Assembly (NCBI GenBank): GCA_037953625.1
Contig: CM075655.1
Coordinates: 124,379,001-124,443,000, forward strand
Length of the DNA: 64,000 nucleotides
Reading direction: 5' to 3'
From: Crotalaria pallida
Taxonomy: Eukaryota > Streptophyta > Magnoliopsida > Fabales > Fabaceae
Shown piece after piece: positions 47,555 through 59,225 of this stretch (position 1 is its first letter; the number at the start of each line of letters is the position of its first letter). The notes under the pieces were generated by a model, which saw only the letters and a list, made by a program, of their open reading frames with translations, did no database searches and was not told where the DNA came from. A program made the translations under genes and the position numbers.

Positions 47555-47755
47555 GACCCAAGAGGGTTGACTCTGGTGGTTAACTGGTTGGGGTGTTGAG
47601 GGAGTGCGGAACCAAAGGTTCGACTCTAGCCTGAGGCAACAATCTCTTGGGAGATCTAATACCATAGAGTCAAAGACTCACCCAGTTCGGGGTAGATTAG
47701 TTGGATCACAAAAAGTAAAGTCCAGGTACCACCTGAGTAAACAAAAAACCAAAAA
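47555..47755 (+). mobile_element. tRNA-derived SINE
   Basis: GACTCTGGTGGTTAACTGGT (A-box-like) is followed by AACCAAAGGTTCGACTCTAG (B-box, GGTTCGACTC). A 3' body with GGGTAGATTAGTTGGATCAC and an A-rich tail (AAACAAAAAACCAAAAAAAA) completes a Pol III SINE. AAAATAGGCA appears to flank both ends (47545-47554 and about 47756-47765), a 10-bp target duplication. Confidence 0.85.
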
Positions 47756-47769
47756 AAAATAGGCACGCA

Positions 47770-49140
47770 GCTATGCCAAGCTTTAGGTATACCAACGTTC
47801 AACGATTAATGTTTCATAAAATGCTAATGAGTTATCTTAAAAAAAATTCTAAAAATAAAAATATTTATTTTTATTGAAAATGATGAGTTTACCTCTAAAA
47901 AAAATCTTGAACTTACTGTATTTTACAACACCAATTTACTCATTTTGTATATTTTTATTTAAGAATATCCTAATTTGCTTGTATTGTATTTTGAAATACA
48001 ATATTTAGCTTTATGAAATAATTTGCTCAACATTTTTCCTCCTTTGAAATTATATTTATATTGACTTTTTTTTAACATTTAATAATCATGTTTAGAAGCG
48101 ACAAGTGATCCATTAATCAAGTGGTCCATGTTATAGGCGGCATAGCCGCAGCATCGCCTTCCAACCACGCAGTGCGTTTCTGTCAATAAAAATTTAAAAC
48201 TACATACAGTACTATATTAATAAAAATAAAAATTATAATTTTTTTTTTTTTTAAAAAAAAAAAAACTTCTTATAATGCAGCTAAATGACATGATTAACAT
48301 AGCTTTCATCATAATGAAATACTTGAGATGAATATCAATAACCATGCTGCTAATTCTACTTAGGAAGTAAGAACTGAAAGAAGCCGCCACCAAGGGACTA
48401 TGTAATTTCTCTTCTTTTTGAAATGCAACGAATTACTACACCATTCAGCCTTACTTGGAAGAAATAGTTGAAACCGCATCCGTGGGATAGGAAACCTTTG
48501 CAAAGATGCTAGAACTTGAGAGTAAGGCGTCATCATAGGGAAAATATTGAACATCAATGGAATACAATTCTTTATAATGACAATGCATATTCAAGATTAA
48601 TAAACCATTTACTGCTAAATAGTGAATACCAATTTGTAACAATAACTCAACAGCCGAAGAAAATTATCAAAAGTTTTGTGATTTATGCTTACTCTACTAC
48701 ACACCCGGCAATGGACCAACCAAATCACTCAACATCAGAATTCACAACTTGATCAAAACCGTTGATGCCAAAGAAGCAAAAGATCTAGATGTGCTCCATA
48801 AATAAAATGTGCCACTGTTGCTATAACCTAGGACACCCACAAAGACATCAAATTCCAACCTTTTGCAAAATAAGTCACCAAATGCTGTGGTCCAGAACAA
48901 GCATAATATTGTAACTTGTGCCAGGACTTAGAAGGAAGGCTCTATGAACCTTTTGCTTTTACTATAATATACAGTTTTTATGCCCACACAAGAGGCATCA
49001 GATAATCCAAAACGATCCCTTTGTGCATTGCATATTGCACAGTTCAATAGGAAAAATCCATATGAGCAATGCAACTTCACATTGTACAAAGACCATCCAT
49101 ATTAACTCTGTACAACCACAACTTCTATCCCTGAAAAATA
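47770..49140. other. Region between PP2C and IDD genes
   Basis: AT-rich up to about 48280, then a more balanced stretch (48290-49140) downstream of the IDD stop codon that is likely to include its 3' untranslated region. No convincing further gene was found. Confidence 0.45.
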
Positions 49141-51549
49141 TCAAGAGCTCCTCCCAATATCTTTGCCTGAGAACTCTCCACTACCAAATGATGCCGCAGC
49201 AGCAGTAACGTCCAGATCGCCACCAATAGATGTGATTAGCGCCGATAAGCCTCCACCAGGTGAGCCACCAGCAGCAATCCCCAATCCAAGAAAATCAAGG
49301 GTTGTTTGCTTTGGACCGAACATGGAGGGAGCCCCCAACATTAACTCCTTCAATCCAGAGCCACTATCACAGAGAAGCCCAAGTCCAAGCCCTGCAGGAA
49401 CTGAGGCACCTTCGGGTTCCATTTGTCGCTGACCCCATTGCAAACTATCTTGCTGAGTTGGTGAAGTTGAAGCAGAAGACGACACTATGCCCAACCCACG
49501 AAGTAGAGAGGCATTAGTTGCAGCTGCACCCATTTGAGCAGCTTTCTGCAGTAACGCAGTGGCAGACATAGCTGGTTGTGGCGGCGGGGCATAATGCCGA
49601 CGCTCCTGCCCTCCAGTTGCAAAGATGGATGATCCAAGGCACAGAGAGATGGGATCAGAAGATGATGGTCCTGCGATGTCTGCCGGATGTTCTGGGTGTC
49701 CCATGGCCCTAATCAGGTCGGTAAATGGAGGTGTTTGAGATTGTAGGTTTTCGGATGCAGTTGATGAAGCAAACAAGCTTGCAAATACACTGCTGCTAGT
49801 ACCTCCGATGATTGTTGAGCTAGTGCTGGTGCTTGTGCTACAACTACCATTTAGAGCAGTGTTAGCAGGTGGTTCCTCTATGCTCAGTGGGGTGCTTTCT
49901 GGCAACTCTACAAAGATCAAAACAAGGGAAAAAAAGAAGTATTAGTAATATTAATAATGATATGAAACTCCCTTTCAAAAAATAATGATATGAAATTTAT
50001 TAATAAATAGGGTGAAGGGGAAAAGGAGAGAGGGAAGAAGAGCAAAAGTGCCCACTTAAGATGCATGTAGATATGGAAAGTTTGGGCCTCTCTTTTATAT
50101 TAAAGTTCAGGAGAAAAGAACAAATAATAGTTTCCTTTCTCAAATCCACTCCCCCTTGCCTCAAAAAAACAAAGCTTTTCTCTTTTTAGCTTTTGAATCT
50201 TTTGAGTTTCTCTGTCAACAAAATTGCATAATTTAGATCCCACAGTTCCTAAGAACACTTTTTAAGTGTTTTATTTATTATTATTATTACTATTACTACT
50301 ACTACTTAATTAGCTCTCCGAATCTCATACTAGTACTTACTCTCTGATTATGTTAATATTTATGAATACATAGATGACAACAAATAACATACCAGACAAA
50401 AACTACTAAGCTCCAAGATTAAAGAGAGAGAAACAACATCATCAATAACAAAGGTTTTGTTGTTTAGTTTAACCATATCAAATGAGACAAAATAATATAT
50501 TTCAATGTTATCCGGATTCAAATATTATCTACCTGGATTTTGAGTCTGCGAAGCAGTTGGCACGGCACTGTTTGACTGAGGAACAACTGGCGGGGCTGGC
50601 GGGGACGGTGGCGGAAGCGGTGGAGGAAGCGGCTGCACCTCCATAGGTGATGAATCATCAGCAGTTACAGCAGTTACAGCTTTGGAATCTGAGTCAGAAC
50701 TAGCTTTCACAGCACTCTTGGTCTGTGTAGTTTGACTCTGAGGCTGTGATCTTGCACTCTCTTCTGCTAATGCATCACAGAAAGCTCTATGTGTGATGAA
50801 GCTATCCCTCCTACAAAACAAAAACTTAAACTTTCACAAACCCCAAATCTCAAAAAATTGCATGAAAAGCATTGCCACAGAACAAAAACTTTAAAAAAAT
50901 AATAATAATAATAATAAAACCTGGAAAACACAGTTCCACAATCGCATTTGTACTCTCTGGTACCACAAATCTTAGAGTGAGCTTTCCAATCAGATTGAAC
51001 AGCATATTTCTTGGAGCACTTTTCACACTTCCATTTCTTCTCACCATGCTTTCTGCAAAAGTGCTTCTTAATCCCAGTGAGATCCCCCAAAGCTCTTGAA
51101 GGATCATGATGAACACAAGATGGTTCTGGACAAACATAGACCCTCTTTTTGACCTCCTTGCTTGACCTTTGCCTAAGCTTCCATGGCAGATTATGACCCC
51201 TTCTATGGAGCTGAAGATTCTGATCCCTCTGAAACCCTTTGTTACAAATTTCACAAACGAATCTGTTTGTAGCCAAAAGGGTCTTTGGAGACAGAGCAAT
51301 CACCTCTGCATCTGGATCTGAAATATCCAACAAAAAAATAAATTTAATTAAATAAAAAATAAAACCAGTACACAAGAAAAAAATTACTAAAAAAAATAAA
51401 ATAAAATTGGAAGATTAATTTTTCTTGGTACCTGGCATTCCTGGAAGATTTCGTTTCTTCTTAGTTTTGGGAGGTGGTGTCTGATTGGCAGAGGAAGAAA
51501 CACTAGCTTCCCCTGAAACTGTAGAGACATTATCTAAATCAACCGGCAT
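49141..51549 (-). CDS. INDETERMINATE-domain C2H2 zinc-finger factor (IDD1/IDD2-like)
   Basis: A nuclear IDD protein of about 519 residues. Exons on the minus strand: 51549-51432, 51317-50921, 50810-50533 and 49907-49141; the three introns are GT-AG and in frame. The start MPVDLDNVSTVSGEASVSSS and the following KKKRNLPGMPDPDAEVIALS are signatures of ENHYDROUS (IDD1) and GAF1 (IDD2). The ID domain (about 40-175) holds four fingers: C61/C64/H77/H81, the VYVCPEPSCVHHDPSRALGD finger, and two CCHC-type fingers (KCEKCSKKYAVQSDWKAHSK and the ICGTREYKCDCGTVFSRRDS segment). A proline-rich linker (PLPPPLPPPSPPAPP) precedes the conserved C-terminal motifs MSATALLQKAAQMGA and TTLDFLGLG. IDD1/IDD2 proteins bind DELLA proteins and act in gibberellin and seed-maturation control. 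Intron 2 carries an (AAT)n run near its donor. Confidence 0.96.
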
Positions 51550-53450
51550 ATGAATGAACCTAACAATTTCTTCAAAATTCTTGATTCCAAAGCAAGTTTC
51601 TGGGTTAAAGTTTCAATTTTTCTTTCTATTTTTTTTTTTTTTTTTTTTGGGAATTTTCGAGGGTTTGTTTCTACTACTATTTCTTCTTCTTCTGAAGTCC
51701 TCACACTTTCCAATTCTATATCTACCAGTCAACCTGCAAAAAAAAAAATATTTTTTTCTTCTGGGAGTTAGCTCTTTTTTCTCATTTACCCACCACCACC
51801 TACCAGCTCTGATGATGGGGTCTCTGACCAAAATTCGCGTTAACCAAAGAACTCAAATGATTAAACCCAATAGGCCAGTACCTTAGACAACTGCCACACA
51901 AAAATTTAATAAAAAAATCAAAAAGGAAAAGTCTTGCCGGCAAGGGAAATTTGATCCGACGTTGAAAACAGGAAAAAAAAAATTTAACAGCTTTAATTTT
52001 TCAGAACAAAATCTAGCTAGACACAAAGATTTTGGGTGAAGAATTGAGTGTCCTAAGGTGGCGGCGCCCGAATGAGAAAGATAAGGCAGAAGAAGCTCCT
52101 CAATCTCCTTTCCAAAGTTGTTAATGGGAGTACCTTTTTTTAATGAGAAAATGAGGTGATGATAAATAAATGGGAAAGTTGCAGGCGCAATTAGTATACT
52201 CCTATGTTAATCGGAAGATTTTGATTAAGGATTGTGAAACTTAAGTCACATGTTGAACAATTGATAAAAGGTACGCCATCCGGATTAGGATAAGCAAAAT
52301 TAATTATTTTTAAGTTTAATTGATGGTAGTATTTTAAGTAGGATTGAAAATGAAACAAAAATTAAATAAAAAAACAATTTTATAAATTTATTTTAAGAAA
52401 GCAGTATTCGAAATAAAATTTAAGGATAATAATTAATTTTACTTATACTTTAAATCGAATTTTTTTTATGAAATATTTTAAATCAAATGAAATGTGTTTT
52501 TTGTTAGTTATATTTTAATCGAGAGGAAGTACTCTGTATAGTATTTTCATAAGAAATTAAGTATTTCATTTTTTTTAAATATTATAATTACCATACATCA
52601 TTATCAAATGGGAAAATTAAGAAATATAATGAAAAATTATTAAAAAATTTAATTTTTTAAATTTCAATTAGGAGAAGAAAAATAAGAATTGTAATATGTT
52701 TTTCATCCGTATAAATTTTGATGAATGCCTTTTAAAGTAGGAGTATTATTTATAATAAATTTTTCAACATTTGTCTAAGGTAAACATTATGTTAACAATA
52801 TACTATGGGATACTGTTAAGAAAATATATAAATGATGATTTCATGAGGGGAGATAATGAATATTACACTTCCAAAATTTGTAAACTTAAAAAATCAATAA
52901 AAACATTTTTTAGTACTGTCTTCAGAAGAAAAAAATAAATAAGAATTTTTGAAAATTTATTTTTGTTTTATTTAAAAAAATTTAGTTCAAATGTTAATAG
53001 TAATTAATTACTTGTTTTTATAAATACATATATTTATTAATACTTTTTAGAATTTAAATAATAATTATAGTTTTAATTTTGAAAAAACATATCAAACATT
53101 TACATTTTCAATATTATTAACAAAATTAACCAACTTTTTTAATAGCATAAATTTTTACAAAAAAGTTATTATAATATTAAGAACATAATAAAGTATTAGA
53201 TATTACCATTATATTAAGATCTTAAATTGGTTGTCTCGATTAATTTTTTTTTTTTGTGTACACCAATGGTATTCCTCAGCCGACAGTCGAAGACTAATCC
53301 ACTCAGAAGCGTAGAGATAATCGAAGTGGATTTTGCCTCTACCAACAAAGCATTTTCCATATCTAATTTTTGTTTAATGACATATTTCTAAAATATTTTC
53401 TTATTTCCTTTTTTAATTTGAAAAAAAAATGAATATACTCAACTAATTTT
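51550..53450. other. IDD upstream region and intergenic DNA
   Basis: 51550-52100 is mixed-composition DNA that probably includes the IDD leader (T-runs at 51630-51648, CT-rich stretch). 52200-53240 is AT-rich with decayed MITE interiors (for example ATACATATATTTATTAATAC near 53023). No coding gene is seen. Confidence 0.45.
53245..53345 (-). mobile_element. SINE 3'-end fragment (GACTAATCC module)
   Basis: A T-run is followed by GTGTACACCAATGGTATTCC and CGAAGACTAATCC. An inverse copy of the same module lies at 55305-55370. Together with 28205-28300 and 58765-58880 it marks a recurrent SINE 3' end. The A and B boxes are missing. Confidence 0.5.
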
Positions 53451-53457
53451 TTTATGG

Positions 53458-53622
53458 GTTTTCTTAACCTCAACCCTTAGAGTTGAGGATAAGCACCCAA
53501 AGTGGTTGAGATTTCTTGAAAAAAATAAAAACATAAGTCATTTGATTTATTAGATGCATCATTTTCAAGAAATCTCAACCAATTTCAGATGTTTATCCTC
53601 AGTCATAAGTTTAAGAAAACCC
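53458..53622. mobile_element. GGGTTTTCTTAA-type MITE
   Basis: GGGTTTTCTTAACCTCAACC and the inverse AAGTTTAAGAAAACCC bound about 165 bp. Inside, AGTTGAGGATAAGCACCC and ATGTTTATCCTCAGTC, and GAGATTTCTTGAAAA and TTTTCAAGAAATCTC, also pair, so the whole unit is a near-complete hairpin. It is a relative of 38114-38468. Confidence 0.75.
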
Positions 53623-53879
53623 TTTTTTTATAAAATTAATTTATTGCTTTAAATTAAGACCAATGAAAGTATTCTTTAACCTAATTTGGATTAGAGTTTT
53701 TATTCATTAGGTAGGGGTTTTCTAATGTATACCCTAAAATACATAATAAGCATACTTTAAATAGTTAATTTTTTTAAAAATAAAATATTACAATTTATAA
53801 TATTAAACAAATCATTTTTCCCATAAATTAATTTTTTTAATTATTTTTAATATTTGTCTCAAAACAATCACAATTAAGT

Positions 53880-54378
53880 AGTACTCCCTCCGTCCCTAAT
53901 TATAAGATCTCTTTGGGAGATTTCACGTCCATTAAGAAAGTTGATTAATTTGGTTAATTGTATTAAAAATGTGAACTTTTGATGTGTATTTTCAAAATTA
54001 CCATTATTAATATTATTAGGAATCTAAAAAATGTTAAATAAATAGGGGTGTTTCTGAAGAAAAAATAATTAATGATTATTAAAAACTGATATTGAATCTT
54101 ATATACAAAAACAAAATAAAAGTAATTAATGATCATTAAAAACAAAATGGAAAATGCTAACAAGTGTCCTTAGGGCATTTGTTAAACAACCAAATATAGT
54201 AAATAAGTATTGGAAAATGTAGTTTTTGGGGTTTCGAGAGAGAAGATGATATTAACTTAATGCATTTTTTCTAGGTTTAGAAACTTTAGGGCACTTGTTA
54301 GCAAAATCCAAACAAAATTAGCATCATTAATATTATTGAATCTTATATTAAAATTGTCTTATAATTAGATACGGACTG
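53880..54378. mobile_element. Stowaway-type MITE split by a Mutator-like MITE
   Basis: The left end TACTCCCTCCGTCCCTAATT is well kept. The right end (CTTATAATTAGATACGGA) is decayed. The central part is displaced by a 161-bp insertion, listed next. It has the same family interior as 27458-27734. Confidence 0.75.
54149..54309. mobile_element. Small Mutator-like MITE with 9-bp target duplication
   Basis: The left terminus GGAAAATGCTAACAAGTGTC pairs with the right terminus GGGCACTTGTTAGCAAAATC. The element is 161 bp and is flanked by AAACAAAAT at 54140-54148 and 54310-54318, a perfect 9-bp direct repeat. Phrases resembling its terminus (GGGCACTTGTTAA) also occur near 5477 and 5608 without clear element ends. 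Confidence 0.85.
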
Positions 54379-54970
54379 ACTACTATAGATACTGCGTCAG
54401 GTCATGCAAGAAAAGAAGGACTTGGTTTTTGGGCTGGATGGTGAAAAAAATTCGTGTCCAATTTTCTATCCTCCACTTGTTGAGGTAAATGGTTGCAATT
54501 TGGAATTGGGACAGAGCACACAGTTGACACTTGGAGGAGTGTTTACTTCAATGGTTGTCGTTTTCTTTTTTGTTTGAATCTGTATCCGTAGAAACTGATA
54601 ACGACAGGCAATCGGAGATTTTTTAAAAAAAAAAATTACTGTATTAATCTCAATTCTAAGACTTTTAAAGTTGAAGATAAACATATTTAATTAGATAATT
54701 TTTTAAAAAATAAAATATGATAGTCTATCTTTGTTAAATACATCATTTCCTATGTTACCTAAAAAGAACATCATTTCTTATGAAATTTAATAATTTTGGA
54801 TTATTATATTCCATCCTTATTTTAAGGTCGAAGTTAAACAAATTCTATAAAAAAAATTACTCAATTAATAGTATTCTTTCCTTATTTATAATCCATCCTT
54901 TACATTTTTTTATATGGTTCCTTAACCATGATGTCAGGGGTTTGATCCTTGACGTAGGTATAAAAAAGCT

Positions 54971-55269
54971 ACACCCTCCGATCCTATATATAGGTCATAT
55001 TCTAGAAAATTTTCTTGGTCCTAATTATAAATCACTTTATATTTTCTATGTATCATTTATTGATTTTTCTCTTTTTTGCCCTTATTAAATGCCTTGACTA
55101 TCTATGTGTTTTTTGTTGTTCATTAATGAGTGCGAATTTTCCAATAAAAGTTAAGGGGGGTAAAATTGTAATGTTACAATATATTTTCATAGAATTCATA
55201 AAACCAACCACTTTCCTTGGTATGTGTAATTCGGTTAAGTATGTCCTATAATAAAGATCGGGGGAGTAG
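54971..55269. mobile_element. Stowaway-type MITE
   Basis: ACCCTCCGATCCTATATATA and the inverse CTATAATAAAGATCGGGGGA bound an interior nearly identical to the copy at 11930-12228 (CTTTTTTGCCCTTATTAAAT). Confidence 0.82.
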
Positions 55270-55979
55270 TAAAGGCAAAACTCATTTAAATAATCTATAC
55301 GCTTCGAAGGGGATTAGTCTTCAACTATTAATCGGGAGATATCCTTGATGTACACCAAAAAACACTCCCAACCTCGTCGTTAACCTCAAATCACCCCAAA
55401 GCAGTTCCTTAACCTAAACTTCAAAAACAAGAGGAGCTAATAAAGCTATGCTATTTGATGCACTGCAGTACTGCACCAAACAGAAGCTGAGCATGCAGAA
55501 AGAAACTAAAACAAGTCTTTTGCATCCTAAGCTCGATCAAAGGAATTACCTTTTTCAGATTTGCGATTACAAAAGGTGATTGCAGCATAGACCTATGTCA
55601 CGCACCTCAAAGGATGGGTGTTCAAACCTCCGATCCAAACGATAATCGAAAATCGATAAAAAAAAAACCAAAATTCCAAAAATGGAAAAAAAAAACCAAT
55701 TAATAATGAATTTGTTCGAATGAAGAAAAGTGAAAACCGATCGGTTTGGATCAGATTTCGGATTTATTTTGTCAAAATCGAACTGATCCGATATTTTATT
55801 ATTAACTTAAAAATTTGGAAGGATTTTAGGTAAAAACTTTACATATTATGCATCTTTTTGCTTGAAAACACATATGCATATACGAACAAAATGATTTAAC
55901 AAATCCTACACATCATCTATTTTTGTTGAAAGGAGAATAGAATAGATAACATTAAATTGTCATTAAACATTTTCATTAA

Positions 55980-56130
55980 ATTTAGGGTTAATTACACTTA
56001 ACCCCCCTGTGGTTTGGCCAAAATTCAGTTTGCCCTCCTGTGGTTTCAACTTTAACATATTGTCCCCCTGTGGTTTGTATTACTAACACTTTGCCCCCCT
56101 AGCAAAAACCAGTGAACCAGTTCCTGAACC
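55980..56130. repeat. One end of a Mutator-like MITE (TGTGGTTTGG phrases)
   Basis: GGGTTAATTACACTTAACCC begins a segment with four CCTGTGGTTT repeats spaced by about 30 nt. This resembles the terminus of long-TIR MITEs with 'GGGTTAATTACAC' ends. No inverse right end is found, so the copy seems truncated. Confidence 0.5.
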
Positions 56131-56431
56131 GTTAATGTTATACTTTTGAAATAAAGTATTTATTATATTATTTAATTTTTTAACACTATTTCACCTTAAT
56201 ATATTTACATATTTATATGAATATATAAATAATGACCGATATGCGGTTTAATTAGAGTCTTATAAATAGGCATTAATTGATAAGATTTTATACCAATTTT
56301 TAATAAGTATTAATTGAAATGTTGAAATGCTACCAGGTTGGTGTGAATATATTTTTGGTTTGCTGGATTTTGATTTCAATATGTAAATATATTAAGTATA
56401 AATAGGTAAATTTATTATATTGGTTTGCTAC

Positions 56432-57012
56432 CACTACTGCATATCAGACATTTCACATCTGTTATTTAAGACATTTCGCATCTGTTTTGGAAATGATGTC
56501 CTTGTGAGAGATGTAGATAGTTATGACTTTTCGCATCACTTTTTAAAACAGATGCGAAATGTCAGAACTTTCTGCATCACTTATATAACTGATGCGAAAA
56601 GTACAAATAACTGATGCGAAAAGTATACTTTCCGCATCACTTATTTTAAAATAGATGTAGAAAGTATAATAACTGATGCGGAAAGTACACTTTTCGCATC
56701 TATTATTTTTTTAACAGATGCAGAAAGTGCGCTTTTCGCATCTGTTATTTGCAAATAACAGATGCGGAAAGTGAACTTTGCGCATATGTTATTTGCGAAT
56801 AACATATGCGGAAAGTGCACTTTTCGCATCTGTTAAAAAAATAATATATGCGGAAAGTGAACTTTTCGCATCTGTTATTTGCACTTTCCGCATCAGTTAT
56901 ATGCAAATAACAGATGCGAAAAGTGCACTTTCCGCATCTGTTATATTTAAATAACTGATGCGGAAAGTGCGAAACTTTCCGCATCTGTTATATATAAATA
57001 ATAGATGTGGAA
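56432..57012. repeat. Palindromic subterminal repeat array of a CACTA (En/Spm) element
   Basis: From a CACTACTGCATATCAG terminus at 56432, more than twenty copies of the 12-mer GATGCGGAAAGT or close variants occur in both orientations. They form repeated hairpin units such as ACAGATGCGGAAAGTGCACT joined to its inverse, spaced by TTATTTGCAAATAA-type linkers. Dense short repeats in both orientations next to a CACTA terminus are the hallmark of the subterminal region bound by the second transposon protein (TnpA-like). A degraded transposase end lies just beyond (57354-57490). The other end of the element was not found. Confidence 0.75.
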
Positions 57013-57353
57013 AGTCCAAATTTTTTTTTTTTTTGCAATTTTTATATATAATTAGTGACTTGCCTTGACTACCAAAACTAAAATTTTAAAACAAACGAAT
57101 TCAAAAGGCAAAATATATCCAATAATTTCAATACAACTACAAATTGTATTACAAATTCTAAAAATCTCCAAAACTAAATGCTACAAATTCTATTACAATA
57201 TATCCAAAACTAAGGCAAAATAAATATATCCAATCCAATACAATTATTACCCATAAAACTCTCTTATCAGTCACAATTTTCAATAGCCTCTATCATGCCT
57301 ATAAATAAAATCAAACTAATACAATACTAGTAACTTAGTATAAAAAATCAATC

Positions 57354-57490
57354 TCACTTTTCATTCTTAGAACCAGAAGCTGCCCCATCATTGAGCACAA
57401 TTACCTCATCAGCCTGCTGCTCCTGCGCTTCTTTTAATTTCTCCATGTATACTTAAATTCTCTCATCCTACGTAGGTGATGCGATTTTAA
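57354..57490 (-). pseudogene. C-terminal exon remnant of a CACTA-type transposase
   Basis: On the minus strand, a frame ending at 57354 reads MEKLKEAQEQQADEVIVLND then GAASGSKNEK and stop. Upstream in the same frame it reads DERI and SPT, each followed by a stop codon (TAA and TAG) where Gln codons CAA and CAG would be expected, consistent with C-to-T decay. The Glu/Gln-rich helical tail resembles the end of plant CACTA transposase-type proteins. It sits next to the subterminal array in the expected orientation (3' end toward the array). The family call is inferred from context more than from the short peptide itself. Confidence 0.5.
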
Positions 57491-57499
57491 TGTTTGTGC

Positions 57500-58626
57500 A
57501 TAAATTATATTCTTGAAAAGAGAGTTTTTACTAATTATGAGCTTGTATATTATGCCATCTTCCCTGCAGTTCATATCACCAGTAAACAAAAAGGAAATTA
57601 AAGTTAGAAATCCGGATATCTTTAGTTTTCCTTTTCATTCGATGGTGCATTTAGTAATAATAGTGTAATGCATGCTTATCCATTGCATTTGCCCATGTAA
57701 TTAATAGGCGAAATAGAGCTTTCTGACAGCAAAATGAAACGTAATAACAAGGTGTAAAAAATGGCCTCCATTAATGCTTCTCACTTCGTGTCAAAGGCGT
57801 ATAACAGCACAAGATTTTTCTGCTTATAATCTTCATCATGGCTATCTCACGAGGACTCCAATTAAAAGTGGTCCAGTTTGAGATCGTGGCTATTCTAACA
57901 CTGTATAATCTTTCTATCTGCAAAGGCGTTATTTGGTCACTATCTATTTTATCTATTATTATATAACATTATTGTATTATATTTTTCATGACTAATCAAT
58001 ATTATATTCATGAATCTATTCACTCTTCATTGACATATATAATGATAATAATTGTAAACTTGACATTGTTGGGTTTAGACTTTAGATGAGCTATTCAAAA
58101 GAATTACTAATTCGGGAATCTCTTAGGCAAATGCTTGGACCTAATCAATCATGAACCCCTCTGATCTACCTTATCCCTTCAACTTCAATGTTAAATATAT
58201 AATTATTTCTCTTTACTTTGACTACCTACTTCATCAGATCCCTATCGTCGTTACAATAACACAAGCCTTCAATTAGCAGAGTGGATTAATAATCCTTAAC
58301 TCGATTAATCGGACCATGAGTGAACTTAAAAATAATTAATAAACAGAAAACGGATCTTATTACCTTTTAAGGCCGTAACCGTGAATTCAACTTCCTTAAA
58401 AAGAGACTTGGCTTTCACACTTTATAAAGCTCGGTCCTAGCATTCAACTTCCTTACTAGGTTTTCACACCCTATAGCATTTCATTCACGATTCTTTAATA
58501 CGATGATATCAATAGCAAATCATTAAAGTTAAATGGAAGTATAATTAAACTGATTAATGAACCAAATCTAATTTACTACTACTAAAATATAAGCATAGAC
58601 TTACAAAAAATAAAACATATAAACAT
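57500..58626. other. Possible CACTA interior or intergenic DNA
   Basis: Mixed AT-rich DNA without open frames of note. If the CACTA element continues, its interior would lie here, but I recognise no further transposase sequence. Confidence 0.35.
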
Positions 58627-58764
58627 ATAAAACACAGGCCCGGTCATAGTCTCTTTTGGGCCCTAAGGCGAAAAAATTTTTGGGACCCTTATTCATAAAA
58701 AATTTATCAAAAATAATTCGATTAAAACATGAAATATTTATATATTTAATTAATTAAACAACGT

Positions 58765-58880
58765 TGGGAGAGGAATAAAACCTTAATCTGGAACCCCCTT
58801 CGAACTGGATTAGTCGGCCCAGTGGGTCGGATATCAGGGTTCAAACCAAAAAAATTAAAACAAAAATAAAAATAGGTATT
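58765..58880 (+). mobile_element. SINE 3'-end fragment inside the hAT-like element
   Basis: AACCTTAATCTGGAACCCCC, then GGATTAGTCGGCCCAGTGGG and an A-rich tail (AACCAAAAAAATTAAAACAA). This is the inverse of the 28205-28300 segment at roughly three-quarters identity by eye. Confidence 0.6.
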
Positions 58881-58944
58881 ATTAAAATAGAGCTGAAATA
58901 AAATAAAAAAGTTAATATAGGTAATACAAACCTTTTTTTCCTGT

Positions 58945-59225
58945 TACTCCTTTCGTCCTTATATATAATACCATTGTGAGTTGAATTCATGTCTATTGGA
59001 AAGTTGCTTAATTTAGTTAGTTGTATTGTAGATGTGAATATTTGATTTTTTTTTCTTTTCAAAACTACCCTTATTGTAAACATTATTGAGAATCTAAAAA
59101 GTGTTGAGTAAATAGGGATGTTTGTGGAAAAAGTACTTGATTGCCATTGAAAATTGGTATAAAGTCTTATAAATAAAGACAAAATAAAATTCTCAAAATG
59201 TTGTATTATTTAGGGTATGAGGGAG
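58945..59225. mobile_element. Stowaway-type MITE inside the hAT-like element
   Basis: TACTCCTTTCGTCCTTATAT at the left pairs with TATTTAGGGTATGAGGGAGT at the right. The interior carries the 27458-27734 family phrases (TTGTGGAAAAAGTACTTGAT). Confidence 0.75.

Noticed and set aside
50850..51299. A 149-codon minus-strand frame over the IDD finger exon
   Set aside because: It is a frame-shifted shadow; the zinc-finger frame has the correct motifs and splice phases.
56641..56984. Cys/Arg-rich repeated frames on the minus strand (RKVxFPHxLF-type repeats)
   Set aside because: They arise from the palindromic subterminal repeats and do not represent a repeat protein.
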